From Bombus terrestris (lineage: Eukaryota; Arthropoda; Insecta; Hymenoptera; Apidae), in assembly GCF_910591885.1 (NCBI RefSeq), contig NC_063279.1, forward strand, positions 4,526,001 to 4,590,000: 64,000 nt of DNA, read 5' to 3'. Shown one piece after another: positions 25,447-38,316 of this stretch. Position 1 is the first letter of the stretch, and every line of letters starts with the position of its first letter. The position numbers and the translations under genes were made by a program. The notes under the pieces were generated by a model. The model did not search any database. It saw only the letters and a program-made list of their open reading frames with translations, and was not told the DNA's origin.

Positions 25447-28405
25447 GTAGAAGCCAGTGATTACAATTCACAGAAGCTGACAATTGAGAGAACATTGTTC
25501 TACATTTTTACGCATCGATAACGCCGTAATATACTTAGAAGTACCTTAATATTAATTATTCTAATACAATTCTACACTACGAAAATCTTAACCTTTTCGA
25601 TATTAAGCAACACTGTACTTTAAAAATTATTACACAACGAAACAATAAACGTATTTTTTTTACCAAATTGGTAACAAAATAGAATTCAAGAAGATCAGTT
25701 AATTAATGATAATAATAATAAATATATATACACATACAATTATTAAAATTATCGATTACAATTTATTTTATTTAATAATAATATTAATATTTAAATAATA
25801 TTTAAATATTTTATAAAAGCAACTTTTTATCGATATATGAAAAATGTTTGCCCATCAAAGGAACAAATATATTCAAACACTTTCCCTATACAATGTTTTG
25901 CGAATAAAATAAAAACGACTATCGTGACGAGTCAATTACGATAAAAACTATATTTGGATTCATTGATGAATCAAGCTTTCTATTCAACTTCAATGTTTTA
26001 ATACACGATAACGATTTACTAAATATTAATGAAAACGCGATATGAATTATCGCTACATTGAAATATTGGTCGTTCGTTGAATAATCTGAAAAGAAGAAAC
26101 AGACGTCTAAAAACGGACGTGACGTACTCGAGTCGATAGAGAAACAAGTCTCTTCTCCTCCGGCGATCGTGCTGCTAACGCTACTGTAATCGGAATTCTA
26201 TAACGGGAGTTCATCATTCGCCCTCCCAACTTGATCTTCTGCCTTTACGTCCACAAGACCATTCATTCTTGTAGCCGAAAGATAAACCTCAGTGATCGAG
26301 TTATATTAGCGTGACTCACGATGATTCCTTCCTGTGTAAACGTTGTTGATGTAACATGGCGATCGACAGCTGCTCCATCCTTGTAATTATTTTTAAATAT
26401 GTTGCCATAAACGTCAGGGATTATGGATAGACTTCGCGTCAGTTTCTGGAAGAATTGTAACAGGTTTTTAACAAATAATGACTTCGCTTGGACCGGAATA
26501 TTCTTTGAAATATCGTTAAGGGATTTTTTAACCAAATTATGTCGACGATCTTTCAATAAATTTTCTACTCTTGTGAAAAATTGATTTATTCGATTCAAGT
26601 TAATGGACAAAAAAGAGACTGGGTAATGAAGATAGTATATTCTGTATAAAATCAGCAATCTTTTCAGAGAAATAGCAACAGAAGCACATAGATTAAAAAC
26701 AATATGAAGATAGAGTTCGATCTTCTTTAAAGGATAGCCACCTTTTAAAATTAAAAAAAGAATCAAACGTGATTCGATTAAACAGCGGCTAAAAACCGTG
26801 GAACGATTAAACGAGACTTATAACGAAATAATAGAATTTGAACAGCGTTCCTTTTAGAAACTTTTCAAAATTCTTGATTTAAGTATGTCGCTATTAAACA
26901 AGAAAGAACCGAAGTTAAGAAAAAGTCTTGAATAATTCTTTCGGTACACGTCAAATTTGATATCTTCGAATCTACTGAGAAAGCAGTTTCATATATGCAG
27001 AATGCAACTCACATTTTTTACCGTGTTATTTATTGTTTACCGCTGTCGAGATTTCGAGAAGCGCATATAGGTCACAAAGTATTGTGAGTGAGAATTATGA
27101 CTTTCAACGGTTGACAGGAATGCAGAATCGACACGGCGATGATATTCGTCTTTTAACCGAAGAGAATGACCCAACTTGTCACGCAAATTATCAAAATTTT
27201 TCACAGGATAATTTATTTTCTCAAAATGTTTCTACATTGTTATATTCGTATTAAAGGCAATCAAAAACACGAATAATTTTAATTTCTTTTCATAAACCTA
27301 TCCTCTTCCGTCTGAAAATGTGTTCGAGTTGGAAACGATGCAATTAATGTAGTTTAAAAGTTTTAGTCAAGAGCTCTTTAGTATTAAATATCATTTATAT
27401 AGCAATGAATTTAATTATCGGAATTGATACACATATGTGTTATAGAATTTTTCCATTCGTTGAATCAATCACGCGAATCATTTGAATTGAAAACACACAG
27501 AAATCAGTCCATTCCAACCGAATGACCGAGTAAACATTAATACGAAGAAATAGAAATACAGAAATACGAATTGAAGAAACTTAAATTTTTCCACAAGTGT
27601 CTAAATTAAAATTGAAATTGTTTATATCCTATTTATGAATAGCAGATGTAGAAAATTAATGAAACGATCAAAGTGAGTTGTAATGAGTAATTTATTTTAT
27701 TTACATTACCGATTCGTATTCATTCTTCTATGTCTATAAAACGAAATAAGAAGAATAATTTGCGACGACTAAAGACTATTATTCGTACGAAACGTAATAC
27801 GAATTCATCGAAATGAAATAGAAGACACGTTTTACGATTGATTCGGCACCAGCTAAACCGTCAGTCGTGATTAAAATCTTTTATCGCTGAACGATTGTAT
27901 CAACGGGACAATCACACTTGATGAAAAACCTTTGTTTCTTTATTTAGATGAACGACAGTGTCAATCCAGTTCCGTGAAAACTTCGTAAAAATCCTACGGT
28001 AGACGATGTCTATTCGCAAACAATAAGTCTTTATTGCAGTCCAGTATTTTCAGATAAAGAAATCGCCGTGAACAACAATGAAAATTTATTTCGCGTAACG
28101 ATCATTTCCTTACCAATTTAGAATTTTCTCAAATTTATTTTTTACTACGGAATACGAATCAACGATTTGTATATTTTTCTTCTTTATGGTATTGTCAAAA
28201 TATAATTTCTATTTGTTTTATTTGTTTTATTTAATAGCAATGACAAGATAAACTTCCCTTTTACAATTCTACAATCTTACACTAAATAATCTTAATAGCT
28301 CGTGACTCGTGACACGTGGAATTTTTGTAACACGAATTTCATCGTGCAAGAGAACCCCAATTCTCCTATTCGACGGGAAATTATTTGCGCAAAAGTTTAA
28401 GACTG

Positions 28406-28555
28406 GACCGCGGATATTTATGCCAATTCACATTTTTATAAATGTAATTTGAAAAATGAAATCTACATAGGTGATTCTTTCACTCGCTGAAAATATTACA
28501 ACATCACGTGCTAACACTTTGAATGTTTTGTTTAAATGCATAAAAATCCGCAGTC
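28406..28555. mobile_element. Small inverted-repeat element (MITE-like), about 150 bp
   Basis: The left end reads GACCGCGGATATTTATGC. The right end, read backwards on the other strand, is GACTGCGGATTTTTATGC, matching at 16 of 18 positions. The right end is followed by TA; the left flank is CTG, so any TA target duplication is decayed on that side. Most other copies of the same end in this window (32.55, 56.83, 57.19 and 22.83 kb) are preceded by TA, as expected for Tc1/mariner-type insertion. There is no coding capacity. The plus-strand open frame at 28471-28710 begins inside the element and is probably not a gene. Confidence 0.5.
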
Positions 28556-31500
28556 TATTTGTAACTCACGACTTTGACGATCAACCATCATTATTAGTGC
28601 TGCTTGCGAAATACAATCGTATATCGCGAACACGCGAATTGCGCGCGAAATTAATACAAGAACAAGCTGAGGCAAAAAAGAGAAAAAAGTCAGCCCGTCC
28701 CCATGATTAATCAATTCACCAGAAAACCGTGCACGGGCTAATAAACAATATCATCGGTTTCGATTCTCTTTCGCACCGCGGCTGACTGGAATTCTTTATC
28801 GGTGGGCAAACGATGTCTGCCTACCAACAATCGATCGCACGCAACACCATCACAAGGTTTATTAATAACGCGCCTGGAACGGTGAGCCGACTGAATAATC
28901 GAACATTATAGACGCGGTGATGCAGTTATGACCGGGACGGGGTTTATTGTTTTCTCGTGTCGCGATCGAAGGTCATAATGAACGTATCAGAACAGAGGCC
29001 GATCTGGGGTGGCCGGGAAACGCGGCAACATCTAATTACACGTCGCTCGCAACACCTCTAACCCGTTGCCCGTTTAAAACCTTTTGACGCGTCGCTTTAT
29101 AGATCCATCGGGGACCGTTTTATCGCCGTTCAAGGTTTCGTCGATTCGACGATGTATAATTTATGCAGCGACACGTGATTTTATACGACGGAAATTCTCG
29201 TTTGTTCGTGTTGATAGGTTCGCGAGGATGATTCGCGAGAGTTGACGTAAATGGAGAAATTGAAATAGTAAATGATCGAAGCGTCGAAAATGAAAATTTC
29301 CAACAAGGAGCGTGTATTTCGATATTTACATACAGAAAATCACGATCGTGTTCCAACGATGGTTTATTGACATTTTCTAACGAACGTGTTATTACGCGCG
29401 CTAGAAATGGTAGATAACGTAAGTGTAAAGACGAAGATTCTCAACAAACAAGGCATATTTTGACGTTACGCGTTTCGAAACTTTTCCTTGCCAATAACGA
29501 GACTCGATTATCTCGTGCAAGATGGCAAATATAAATACTAGAACTTCGTATATCAAAAGAAATATTCAATAAATATTGACCCTTGAAAGATGAAACGCTT
29601 TATTTTGAACCACAGTGTCTGTACATAGCTTGTGATAAATTATCTTTTAACCGATAAAAATGTCATACGCGATCGCTGTAAGGAAAGTCCATTAAACTAA
29701 ATTCTATCTTTTATTCAAACATCGTCCATCCGATTGCAAATACAAGTGCGATATGCCAGGAAATTTCGAACAGTGGAATGTTGCGACATAAGTAGGAACA
29801 GAAACGACGAATTAATATTCTGGCGGGAGCGAATGACTACCTTTTCGACAGAACATGAATCAGGATTCAACGTCGACACCGCTAAAAATTTACGCCGTGT
29901 TAAGCGCAGATCGAGCGTCAAGGAAGTTAAACGAGTGGAATAAACGGCCCATTATAGGAACGAACGCGAATTGCCGCGATTCTCGCATTAACGTCCCATT
30001 CCCGTTTTCTCTCGAACGACACAGGCGTCCATCGTACTTAACAAATTACTGGCAAATGAGGAAAAACGAGGTAACCGGGTAGAAAGCAGCCGACGCGTTG
30101 TCCGTGCCTAACTTGACACGCGTTAATTAACAATTCTGCCTGATGCACGCTTGTGTACGTTGCTTCGACTGAAACGAATCACCGTAACGCTCGACGAGTT
30201 CGATTACGAACGAACACGCGCAACTTTGACTTTTGACAATTTACATCAGAGAAATTTGAAAATTGAAGCGAGTTCGAAGATGAACGTAAAACTGTATGAA
30301 AATTTGTTCCCTGCTACTCTGCCATTCTTAGTTAAAATGTTCTATCTGTGATTCTCAAACAGAAGAAAACATAAGTTTTACCATTTTGTTCGTGCAATTT
30401 TTATATTTCTTTATTTCATTTAAGATATATAATATTTGGTCGTTTTATAACAGACCGTGTAATATAATATAATATAACTTTACTGAAAAGTGAATAAAAA
30501 CGGGCGAGACGATAAATACTTTAATTATCTTGAAAGATGAAAAAACGTTTGATAAGACATTTTAATTACGTAATTATTCTTACCACATTTTGTATAAATT
30601 TTGCATCGTAAAAGGTTCCATTCTATTTCGATTAGAAATCTTTATGCGGAATTAAAAAGAAAAGAAATTGCTTGCATTCCTCGTAACGTACAAAGGTTCG
30701 GAATTAAGAGGTTTTCTAATTAGACTAACAACGTGCATTTCGATCACAGATAAAATTCCATATTCCTCGTTCGTTGCTCGTATCGTTGAACCGCGATATC
30801 TGTTGCTCCGTATAAACGAGTTGCTCGAAGTGGACTCGATACTTCAAAGACAAGTATCGACACGAATATGCATGTCACGATTACGGCATTCGCCGATGTA
30901 TTTCCATATCCGACGGCTGTTCAAGGTTGCCGTTTGAATCGCCGTCCGATATCTGGTGGAGCTCGGTTAGAAAATACCTCGTGCATCGTCCTTCTCCTCT
31001 TTTCACTTGTCTTTCAGTCCAGCTAGATAGCCAAATGAACCGACGTAAATCACCGTCTAGCTAGTTAATCGAGCCTGTTCAAAACCAGTTTTACGACCGA
31101 GTATACATACTTCCGTTGTTAAACGTCTCGTGCACGAGCAGAATTATTCGCGAATCGAGTCACGATTTTCCACTCCGCTCTTTTGTCTTTGCCTATTTTC
31201 ACGTGGATGCTGGTGGTTTTAAGGATTTAATCGCGCAATACGAAAGTTCTAGCGTATAAATCGCTGTATAGAATATTATCGAGGTCGTTTTGGCTCCATC
31301 CTGCTGCAAACCTCGATCTTTCGTATTTCGATCTTGTTCTCGTTTCTAGGGGGGAAAGAAAGGAAAATAAAAAAAAAAAGACAGAATTTCTAACGTTTCG
31401 AAAGAATATTTAACGTAAAATCGAAACGAGAAATTACTAATTAAATTATTAATTAACGTGACAATTTTTCCACATTTTGCCCAAACTTGAGATACTTTGA

Positions 31501-31659
31501 AACATTCAAAAATTACATTGGAATTTAAAAAAACGATAGACAGAACACAGTGGCAAGGTTTAACGTTACGTATCCTAAGATATAGTTGGAATTTCTTAAT
31601 TGCATTTTTTTTTTCTTTCGTCCGTTGTCGCATTTTTGTATTCCTTATTTTCGAACGTA

Positions 31660-31874
31660 TTAGGTCATCCCATAAGTTCGTGCCGACTTTTGCGTATACG
31701 TTTCATGTGTCGATTTATAAACATACGACGATAAGGGACCAATGCACTTGAAAAATGGGAAGAAGTTGCGCAACGAGAGGTGGATTACATTTTTTCGTGA
31801 AACTGAAAGGTATGTAAACGATGTTTACATATATAACCGCTCGAAAAACGGAACGAACTTATGGGATGACCTAA
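31660..31874 (+). mobile_element. Internally deleted mariner element
   Basis: The 215-bp element has terminal inverted repeats: TTAGGTCATCCCATAAGTTC at the left and its exact complement at the right (ending GGATGACCTAA). This is the known form of mariner ends. The left flank is TA, the mariner target; the right flank is CA, probably one mutation. Just inside the right end a frame reads LEKWEEVAQREVDYIFS then stop, matching the C-terminal end of mariner transposases (the KWEEVV..DG.Y pattern). Nearly all of the transposase gene is missing, including the whole catalytic domain. It is a non-autonomous relic that another copy could have moved. Confidence 0.85.
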
Positions 31875-32551
31875 CATTTCTCTATCGAATACATTTCATT
31901 CTCTGTCGCGTTTCGTATTTCACAGACAAAATGTTTTACGTTAAAACGATTATTAAGACGTTACTGCAGCGAGCGAATAAGTAGCAATTATCGTAAGTAG
32001 TTGCGGTTAAAACGTAATTATAGTTGTTCGATTATTGCAGTCTAGAACACAACGATGCGAAAGATGGTATTAAATTAGTGGTTAATAGTATATCTCGAAG
32101 CGAGTTTCAATCGCCCATTAAATTCGACTTCTTTAAAGACAGAAGCACCGTAATTTTCTTCGTATAAAATATAATATTCCTTTGTTGTAACAAAATGAGT
32201 TACGTCTTATTTGTCTTAATATGAAACGACATGATTGCAGTTCGGGCGAATGAACAAAACGGGTAAACGAAAGTCAACTAAAAATCAATGAAACTCGAGT
32301 CAATTTTTGATTTCTGTCGTAAATTCGTATTCGATCGATATTCTCAGTAATACGTTTCTATACTCTGACGTGTGAAACCGATGTATACTTTTTTTCTTTG
32401 CTTCTCTTCTTTTTCTAATAAGTAGAAACTATGTTCTCGTAGAATATCACGCCACCAATAACGAGTTGAAGTTTATTTCTAAATCGTAGATCGCTTGGAA
32501 ATTGTCCAAAACTAAATTTGGCGAATTACAAGACAATGCTACTCGTCGCTA

Positions 32552-32615
32552 GACTGCGGATATTTATACAAGTTCATAGCTTTACGAATATAATTAAAAA
32601 CTTGGAAGTGGAATA
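32552..32615 (+). repeat. TA-flanked repeat end (GACTGCGGATATTTATAC)
   Basis: A copy of the family at 28.4 kb, preceded by TA. Similarity continues for about 50-60 bp (TTCATAG, then an ATATAATTAAAAA-like stretch). No inverted partner was seen within 400 bp. Confidence 0.45.
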
Positions 32616-33944
32616 AAAGTTTGTTTTGTCCATTAAAGTGCTATCGGGTATTTGATATATTTTTATATATCCATATTTGCTGTAAACGCGCAAAAATCAA
32701 CAACCTACGTATCAGTCCGGGCTAAAACGTCTTGCAACCGGCAGAAAAAATTCCACGAGCCTCGAAACATTCCTGGAAATCGCGACATGGTTGATCGACG
32801 CTCGTTGGTCCCGCATTCACTGCCAGTTCGCTGTTCCACGCTCGTTTCAGTGAAGTCGAAGCACAGACCCGCGTGCAACGCGAGACACGTGCGTTTGACA
32901 ATGTTTCGCCAAACCACGAACATTCCCCAGGTGCATTGAAGGCCGCAAATGATCGAAGGGCCGTCGACCATTCGGCCAAAGGAGCACAGCGTTCGGTCGC
33001 TAGGTACGCGAGGGTGGCTTCGATGTTAATTGAAATCATTGAAATCGTAAAACAGGCCGGCCGAAAGGGTGCTTGCTCTTTCACCCCGTGGTAATTCCAC
33101 GAGGCGTCAAGCGGACCGGCAAAACGTTTGTCGCATCTCGCCACGTTCGTCCGCTTTAATAAAGGCAAAACGTCGCGCGCAGACACGGGAATTTCCGCAA
33201 GGGAACGAACGAGGAGAAACGCGAATCCTCCGCGTGACGAGAGAACTCGCGTGAAAACGCTATTTCTCCCGGTGAATCGAACGGGTAATGGGAAATTTTG
33301 TTTCGTTCGAGTCGACCGTGAAGGAGGTACGAGGTTTGGGGTTGATGATTTGCGGCAACTCGAGCAAATGCAGCTGGTATCGACACTGATTGAGCGTGAT
33401 TCTTGAATGAAACGGACGGAGAAGTACGGATGGAGTGCAACGTTTCTGAATCGGCGAGTAACTACGACTTTTTCAAAGAACGGAAAGTTATTGCGGTGTA
33501 TGAAATACGATTGAGGAAAATAAAGTTGCGTACCGTTTGAAAGAGGGTGCTGTTAATGGAAAATAAATATGCGATGGGAAGACGAAGATGGAAAAGCGAT
33601 TTAAGCGTAATCAGATTGTTCTGCGTGGATTTTAAATTTGCACTAAAGATATAGATGCCGCGCAATCTCGAAATGCCACGCAATCGTGATAAAAATTGTA
33701 TAATAAATTCGCTATGAATACATTTTGCGGTCTTGTATACGATGTTCCGATTCAGTCCAATATTACACAAACGATAATGTTCTGCAATTTAGTGAAATGC
33801 GGCAAAAGAATAGGACAATGCAGTGTACAAAATAGGCATTTCAAGAATTTTAAATATTGCCGAAATTATCGATACGATTAGTAAAAGCACGTGTTGCCAT
33901 CTATACAGATTTGCTAGAAACTATATAACGTACATATATCGATT

Positions 33945-33950
33945 TTTAAT
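33945..33950 (-). terminator. Possible TRIT1 poly(A) signal (ATTAAA)
   Basis: ATTAAA on the minus strand, about 460 nt after the TRIT1 stop. No AATAAA was seen between here and the stop codon. The site is weakly supported, because such hexamers are common in AT-rich DNA. Confidence 0.2.
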
Positions 33951-34405
33951 AAATTAGGATTCTTTCTTACCGATTGAAACAGTCCCGATAAGAAACTTCT
34001 CGAGAAAATAAATAAAATACAAAATTTTAAAAGCTAGCAGTGGTAAGTCATAAACAAATCCTAATATGTATAAGCGAAGCATTTAAACACTAATATTAGT
34101 AAGAATTTGTTATAACATTTACCATCAGATGATATTACCGATTCACAATACAGTAGTCAACACCGGTCAATAACGGAAGACGGGGAAATCTTACTTATCG
34201 GAAGAAGATAACCAGTTCCCTACGTTACCTTATAAAATATTTGCTTACACGATGAAATCATAGAAAGAAAGACCGATAACACGAATTAATTCATATTTCA
34301 AGCACTTTTATATACAATACAAAATATGAGCATGAAATATAGCTATTTTTTGCATATATTTCACAAAGTACAATCACAGCACACGGAATGGTGTATCGAA
34401 CTTTA

Positions 34406-34636
34406 TCATCGATTTTCTTCGGTCATTTGTTCTATTAATTTATGTTCTTCTTCAAATTTGTCTTGCTCTTCCGACTCTTTCTGTTCTTCCGACTCTTTTT
34501 GTTCTTCCGACTCTTTTTGTTCTTCCAACTTTTTTAGTTCCTCCAATCTCCTTTTCTTTTTCAAAGTTCTTTTGTGTTTTGTACTTCCCATATGAATGTT
34601 CCACTGATGATATCCAATAAATATCCTGTCGCAGAT
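34406..34636 (-). CDS. TRIT1 last exon: zinc finger and Lys/Glu-rich tail
   Basis: This exon encodes 76 residues and the TGA stop. It begins ICDRIFIGYHQWNIH, completing a zinc finger whose first Cys (from the previous exon) and second Cys form C-x2-C, followed by H-x5-H (HMGSTKH). This is the U1-like C2H2 finger found in eukaryotic TRIT1, thought to help bind RNA. A basic KRTLKKKRR stretch follows, a likely nuclear or nucleolar signal. Last is a highly charged tail of repeated KESEEQ units. The acceptor is TTCTTGACAG. The charged tail is longer and more repetitive than I would expect for the family. Confidence 0.92.
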   Translation of the reverse strand: MCDRIFIGYHQWNIHMGSTKHKRTLKKKRRLEELKKLEEQKESEEQKESEEQKESEEQDKFEEEHKLIEQMTEENR

Positions 34637-37600
34637 CTGTCAAGAAAAAATGCAACCGTATAATTGTTTCCAATCCAAGAATAACCATATATCGACGATT
34701 AATGGTTAAAAATATAAAAAAAATTTTTACATCGCAATAATGTCTTTCCTCGTTGCTGTTGTCGGTAAATTTTTCGTTTTCCACCGTCTCGTTCAGAGGT
34801 TTCTGTGTAGGTTTCTCCCCTCTAAGCACAGCTTCGATTATTGCCACAGCTGGTTCGTACACACAACTGTTCCACTGATCCAGATTAGTGCAATCTAATG
34901 TATAAATTGGCGGTACCTGCAATCGTTTAATCAAACAGAATTCAGAAATTCCGTCAAACTTAATAAATATATTATAACACATAAACGCATAAAGAACATT
35001 ATATCGTCTTTAAATAAGATATTTATACAGTTGAATCATACCTGTCTATCGCTGCGACGAACTAAACGATTTCGGATCCATTTTTCTTGCCTCCTCGCGT
35101 ACCTTTTTGTAACCAGTTTTAGGTCGTCGATACCCTTTTGTAGTAACTCCTGACCCTTTAAATAAAACATTCCTCTCTATACGTCGATATAACACGACTC
35201 GTGGGAATATAATATAAATTTTATATTAGCTCTCTATCGATCTTTCCCGTTCGAACAACCGACGCGTCGGATCCAAAAAGAAACTGTCATCGTCGTCGTA
35301 CATCTTCCCAATTTCTTCGTCTTCCAAACGATATCGGTGATAATAACAAGAGAAAACAGTTTAAAAAAAGCTCTTCGAACGTCTCTCTCTCTCTACTGCT
35401 CTTCGATCATCCGCAACTGTTCTTCCACGACTCACGCCACTAATCTCGCAACTTCAAACGCATATGGCAAGGTAGGATTATTCGACTCGAGCTAAGTAAT
35501 TTGTCTTGCAATTCGCCGATTCGTCATACCCCTACTGTCATCCTCGATGGGACTGTTCTATCTAGTACTTCGTCATTTTTCAACGTATGCAACGATCCTA
35601 CCTTACTACGTGTATATGTATATCAAAAGTCTGTCGAAAGACTGACGCGCAAAAACATTCAAAGGAAGACGATGGAATGTAAAAAAGAAAAAGAGAATGG
35701 ACGCTCCACTCTTGGAACCGCAACATCCAACAAGAACATCGAGCATCCCCTTAAAGGCCTCTCCCTTCGATTCCATTTCTCTCTTTCTTCCTTTCTCTAA
35801 AAGATATAAAACGTCTGGTTCGTGCAACAACGACGCGCAGCTACGACGAAGAACGTGACGACGTTGCAGTTCGCCGCTCCTGCTTACCTTTTTCTCTCGC
35901 TTCTCATCCTCGGGCAACACGAGGTAAGCGTGAAACTCCTTGAAGCCGATGCTCTGAAAGATGCCCTTCGTGTAATCGGCTGACCTGGAATGTAAACATT
36001 CGCCGAATCGTGTCTGCTCTCGCACAGCCTCTCTCCGCCCTCTTTCGCTTCGCTCGCGCCGATCACCGATTCCATTCTCCGCCAGCTTCTCTCTGTCTCA
36101 CCTGTGCGTCCGTGCCTCATTTTTTCCCTTACTTTTCTCTCTTTTATCGCTAATTAACACTCGGTGACCGGTGAGCTCGCAGATCGTTCGATAAGCATCG
36201 TTCTGGCTAAATTACGATCTTCGTCGGTGGCGCGTGCGCGAGTTAAGATACGCTTTTTACCGGAGATTTTTGCACTTTCCATAATTTCAACGAATTAAGC
36301 ATACCTTACAAGATATAGATATACAATTTCAACTTCAAACGAAATCGCGTATCCTAATAAATCTCAGCAGCGTTTAGCGTCTAACGTTGTCGGTGGATTC
36401 CGGGTATGAACCGTATCAAACAGGAAGAAATTCCCAGACGTTTCGCCAGCTTTGCAGTTAGAGTTTCGTAGTAAGGTTCGAAGGACGCGCTGATACCGCT
36501 GCGCGTCTAGAAAAATACTTTTAGCCGTTTAACAGCGTTAGATCTAATAAACCAGGTTGCGAAAGAATCAACGACTCTCATTAACAGTATCTACGCAATT
36601 TTATCTACGCAATTTCTATGAAATAAAACGACTATCATTACCGTTATCTCGATCGTTGATATATCGAGTGTCACGTGAGTTCTTTACACCTTGCCCTGGG
36701 AACCGCAACAGATTGAAACATACTACACGCCGTGACACTTCATTTTTCCAAAATATTACATTATATTTGCACGTTTCTTTCTCTGGCAATATTATCTAAA
36801 TTATTCGCATCGTTGAAGATTTTCTAAGCCATGAAATTAATAAAAAAAATTAATAAAAAGTTTAACGAAACATAGGTCACCGATGACCACCGTGGCAATC
36901 AGCCACGCGTTAATTAGCCACGTCATTGTTTCAAATTGTTATTTTCAAAAGACATTTGCGAAGGCCTTGGTTCCATCGTCTTTAAATGTCGTCTGACAAG
37001 CACGTTCTCGGGTCAGGTTCTCGAGTGGTGATCGTGTCTCGGTTGGCGAGAGACTGCATTTTGCGGGCTAGCTGTCTTATCATGGGTGGATACTGTGGAT
37101 AGCGATAGCGGGCGAGGCGAGGCGAGGCCTAGCTTACGTGGCGGGAAAAGTCGAAGCCGTGGCCACGGTTCACTTGCTGGCACACGTGTCAATGCCAAAT
37201 ATGCGGCTGCCAGTAGTGCAAGTAGAAAACAGAATCTAACGATGACGTGGGTGTGCATGTGCACGCGCGCGTATTACGCGAATGATGTTACGGATATCGA
37301 CAGACAATCACGATAGAAACTTCATTTCGAACATCTTATTTCTGGTTAAGAATGATCGAGAATAGATTTAGCTACGATTTAGGCTTTACGTAACGGCAAA
37401 TTTGGAATCTGAAGTGGATTGTGTCGCTTATATGGCTGACTAGGATGACTTGTATCGCTTGGATCACTTTTGATCGACGTCTTTGTGGTCGTAGTTTGTT
37501 GAGAAATTAACAATCGTTTTCCAATTGATTGATGATATTTTTCAATTTTAGTGTGAAATACATCGAACGTTAGGAATGTAGAGTTACCGATTTATATGGA

Positions 37601-38277
37601 GTAGCGTTTTATTTGCTACACGAGTCGCTCAGAAACGATAATTAACCGTATATATCGAGAAATATATAGAGAGAAAATCAACGATTTTTATAAATGTTAT
37701 CTATTTTAATTCGTCTTGGAAATTAGGATTGTTCGTGTCATTTCGTTCGAATATAACATTTAGGGAGTTAACGATGTAAGGATACATTGTTATTTTTCAT
37801 TTTTGTTATACACGTTTCAGCATCGACTGCTAAAGTCGCTTGCCGGCTATATCGCAGTTTCGTCATCAATATTTAACAGACAGTCCACGAAATTTGTATT
37901 TTTAGACGACCATCGGGAAGTACATTAACATCATTTTTTATTACGATAGCGCACAATGTGTCGAAATACGTCGAATATACGACATATCGTTACCTTCTTT
38001 GACACTAGAAATACGGAACTATTGTATATACATTACAAACGAAGATTAATGATTCCATTAGAAAACTAAGATGAAAAGTTAATATCTTTCCAAAAGTCAT
38101 TTTTCTTCGAAACTCTCGATGTCAGTTATATTTTTGCCCACTATATAGAAATATCTATCTACTCTTTCTAAAATTCTATAATAACCTTCCATTATACACG
38201 CTCTTTGTATTTTTCGCTTCGCACTTCTATAACTTATTTTATAATTTATTTGCAAGAAAATATTATAAATTGTAAAA

Positions 38278-38316
<39 letters not shown>

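Larger units (their letters stand above)
24191..34405. other. Intergenic region between the TRIT1 3' end and the secreted-protein promoter
   Basis: No supported gene was found. The region has an extended pyrimidine tract at 24.2-24.26 kb, an almost pure AT stretch at about 25.68-25.85 kb, a 16-bp near-palindrome at 25.43 kb, a 167-codon minus frame at 26.26-26.77 kb of unknown meaning, two transposon remnants (28.41 and 31.66 kb), and GC-rich patches at about 28.7-29.2, 29.7-30.3, 30.8-31.3 and 32.7-33.5 kb. The left part probably includes regulatory DNA of the secreted-protein gene and the right end the TRIT1 3' UTR. Confidence 0.5.

Noticed and set aside
28471..28710. Plus-strand frame ending in a coiled-coil-like ELRAKLIQEQAEAKKRKK stretch
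   Set aside because: Its start lies inside the small inverted-repeat element; no acceptor or upstream exon found. The C-terminal part is suggestive but unsupported.
32722..33186. 154-codon minus-strand frame
   Set aside because: Overlaps several other open frames on both strands; looks compositional.
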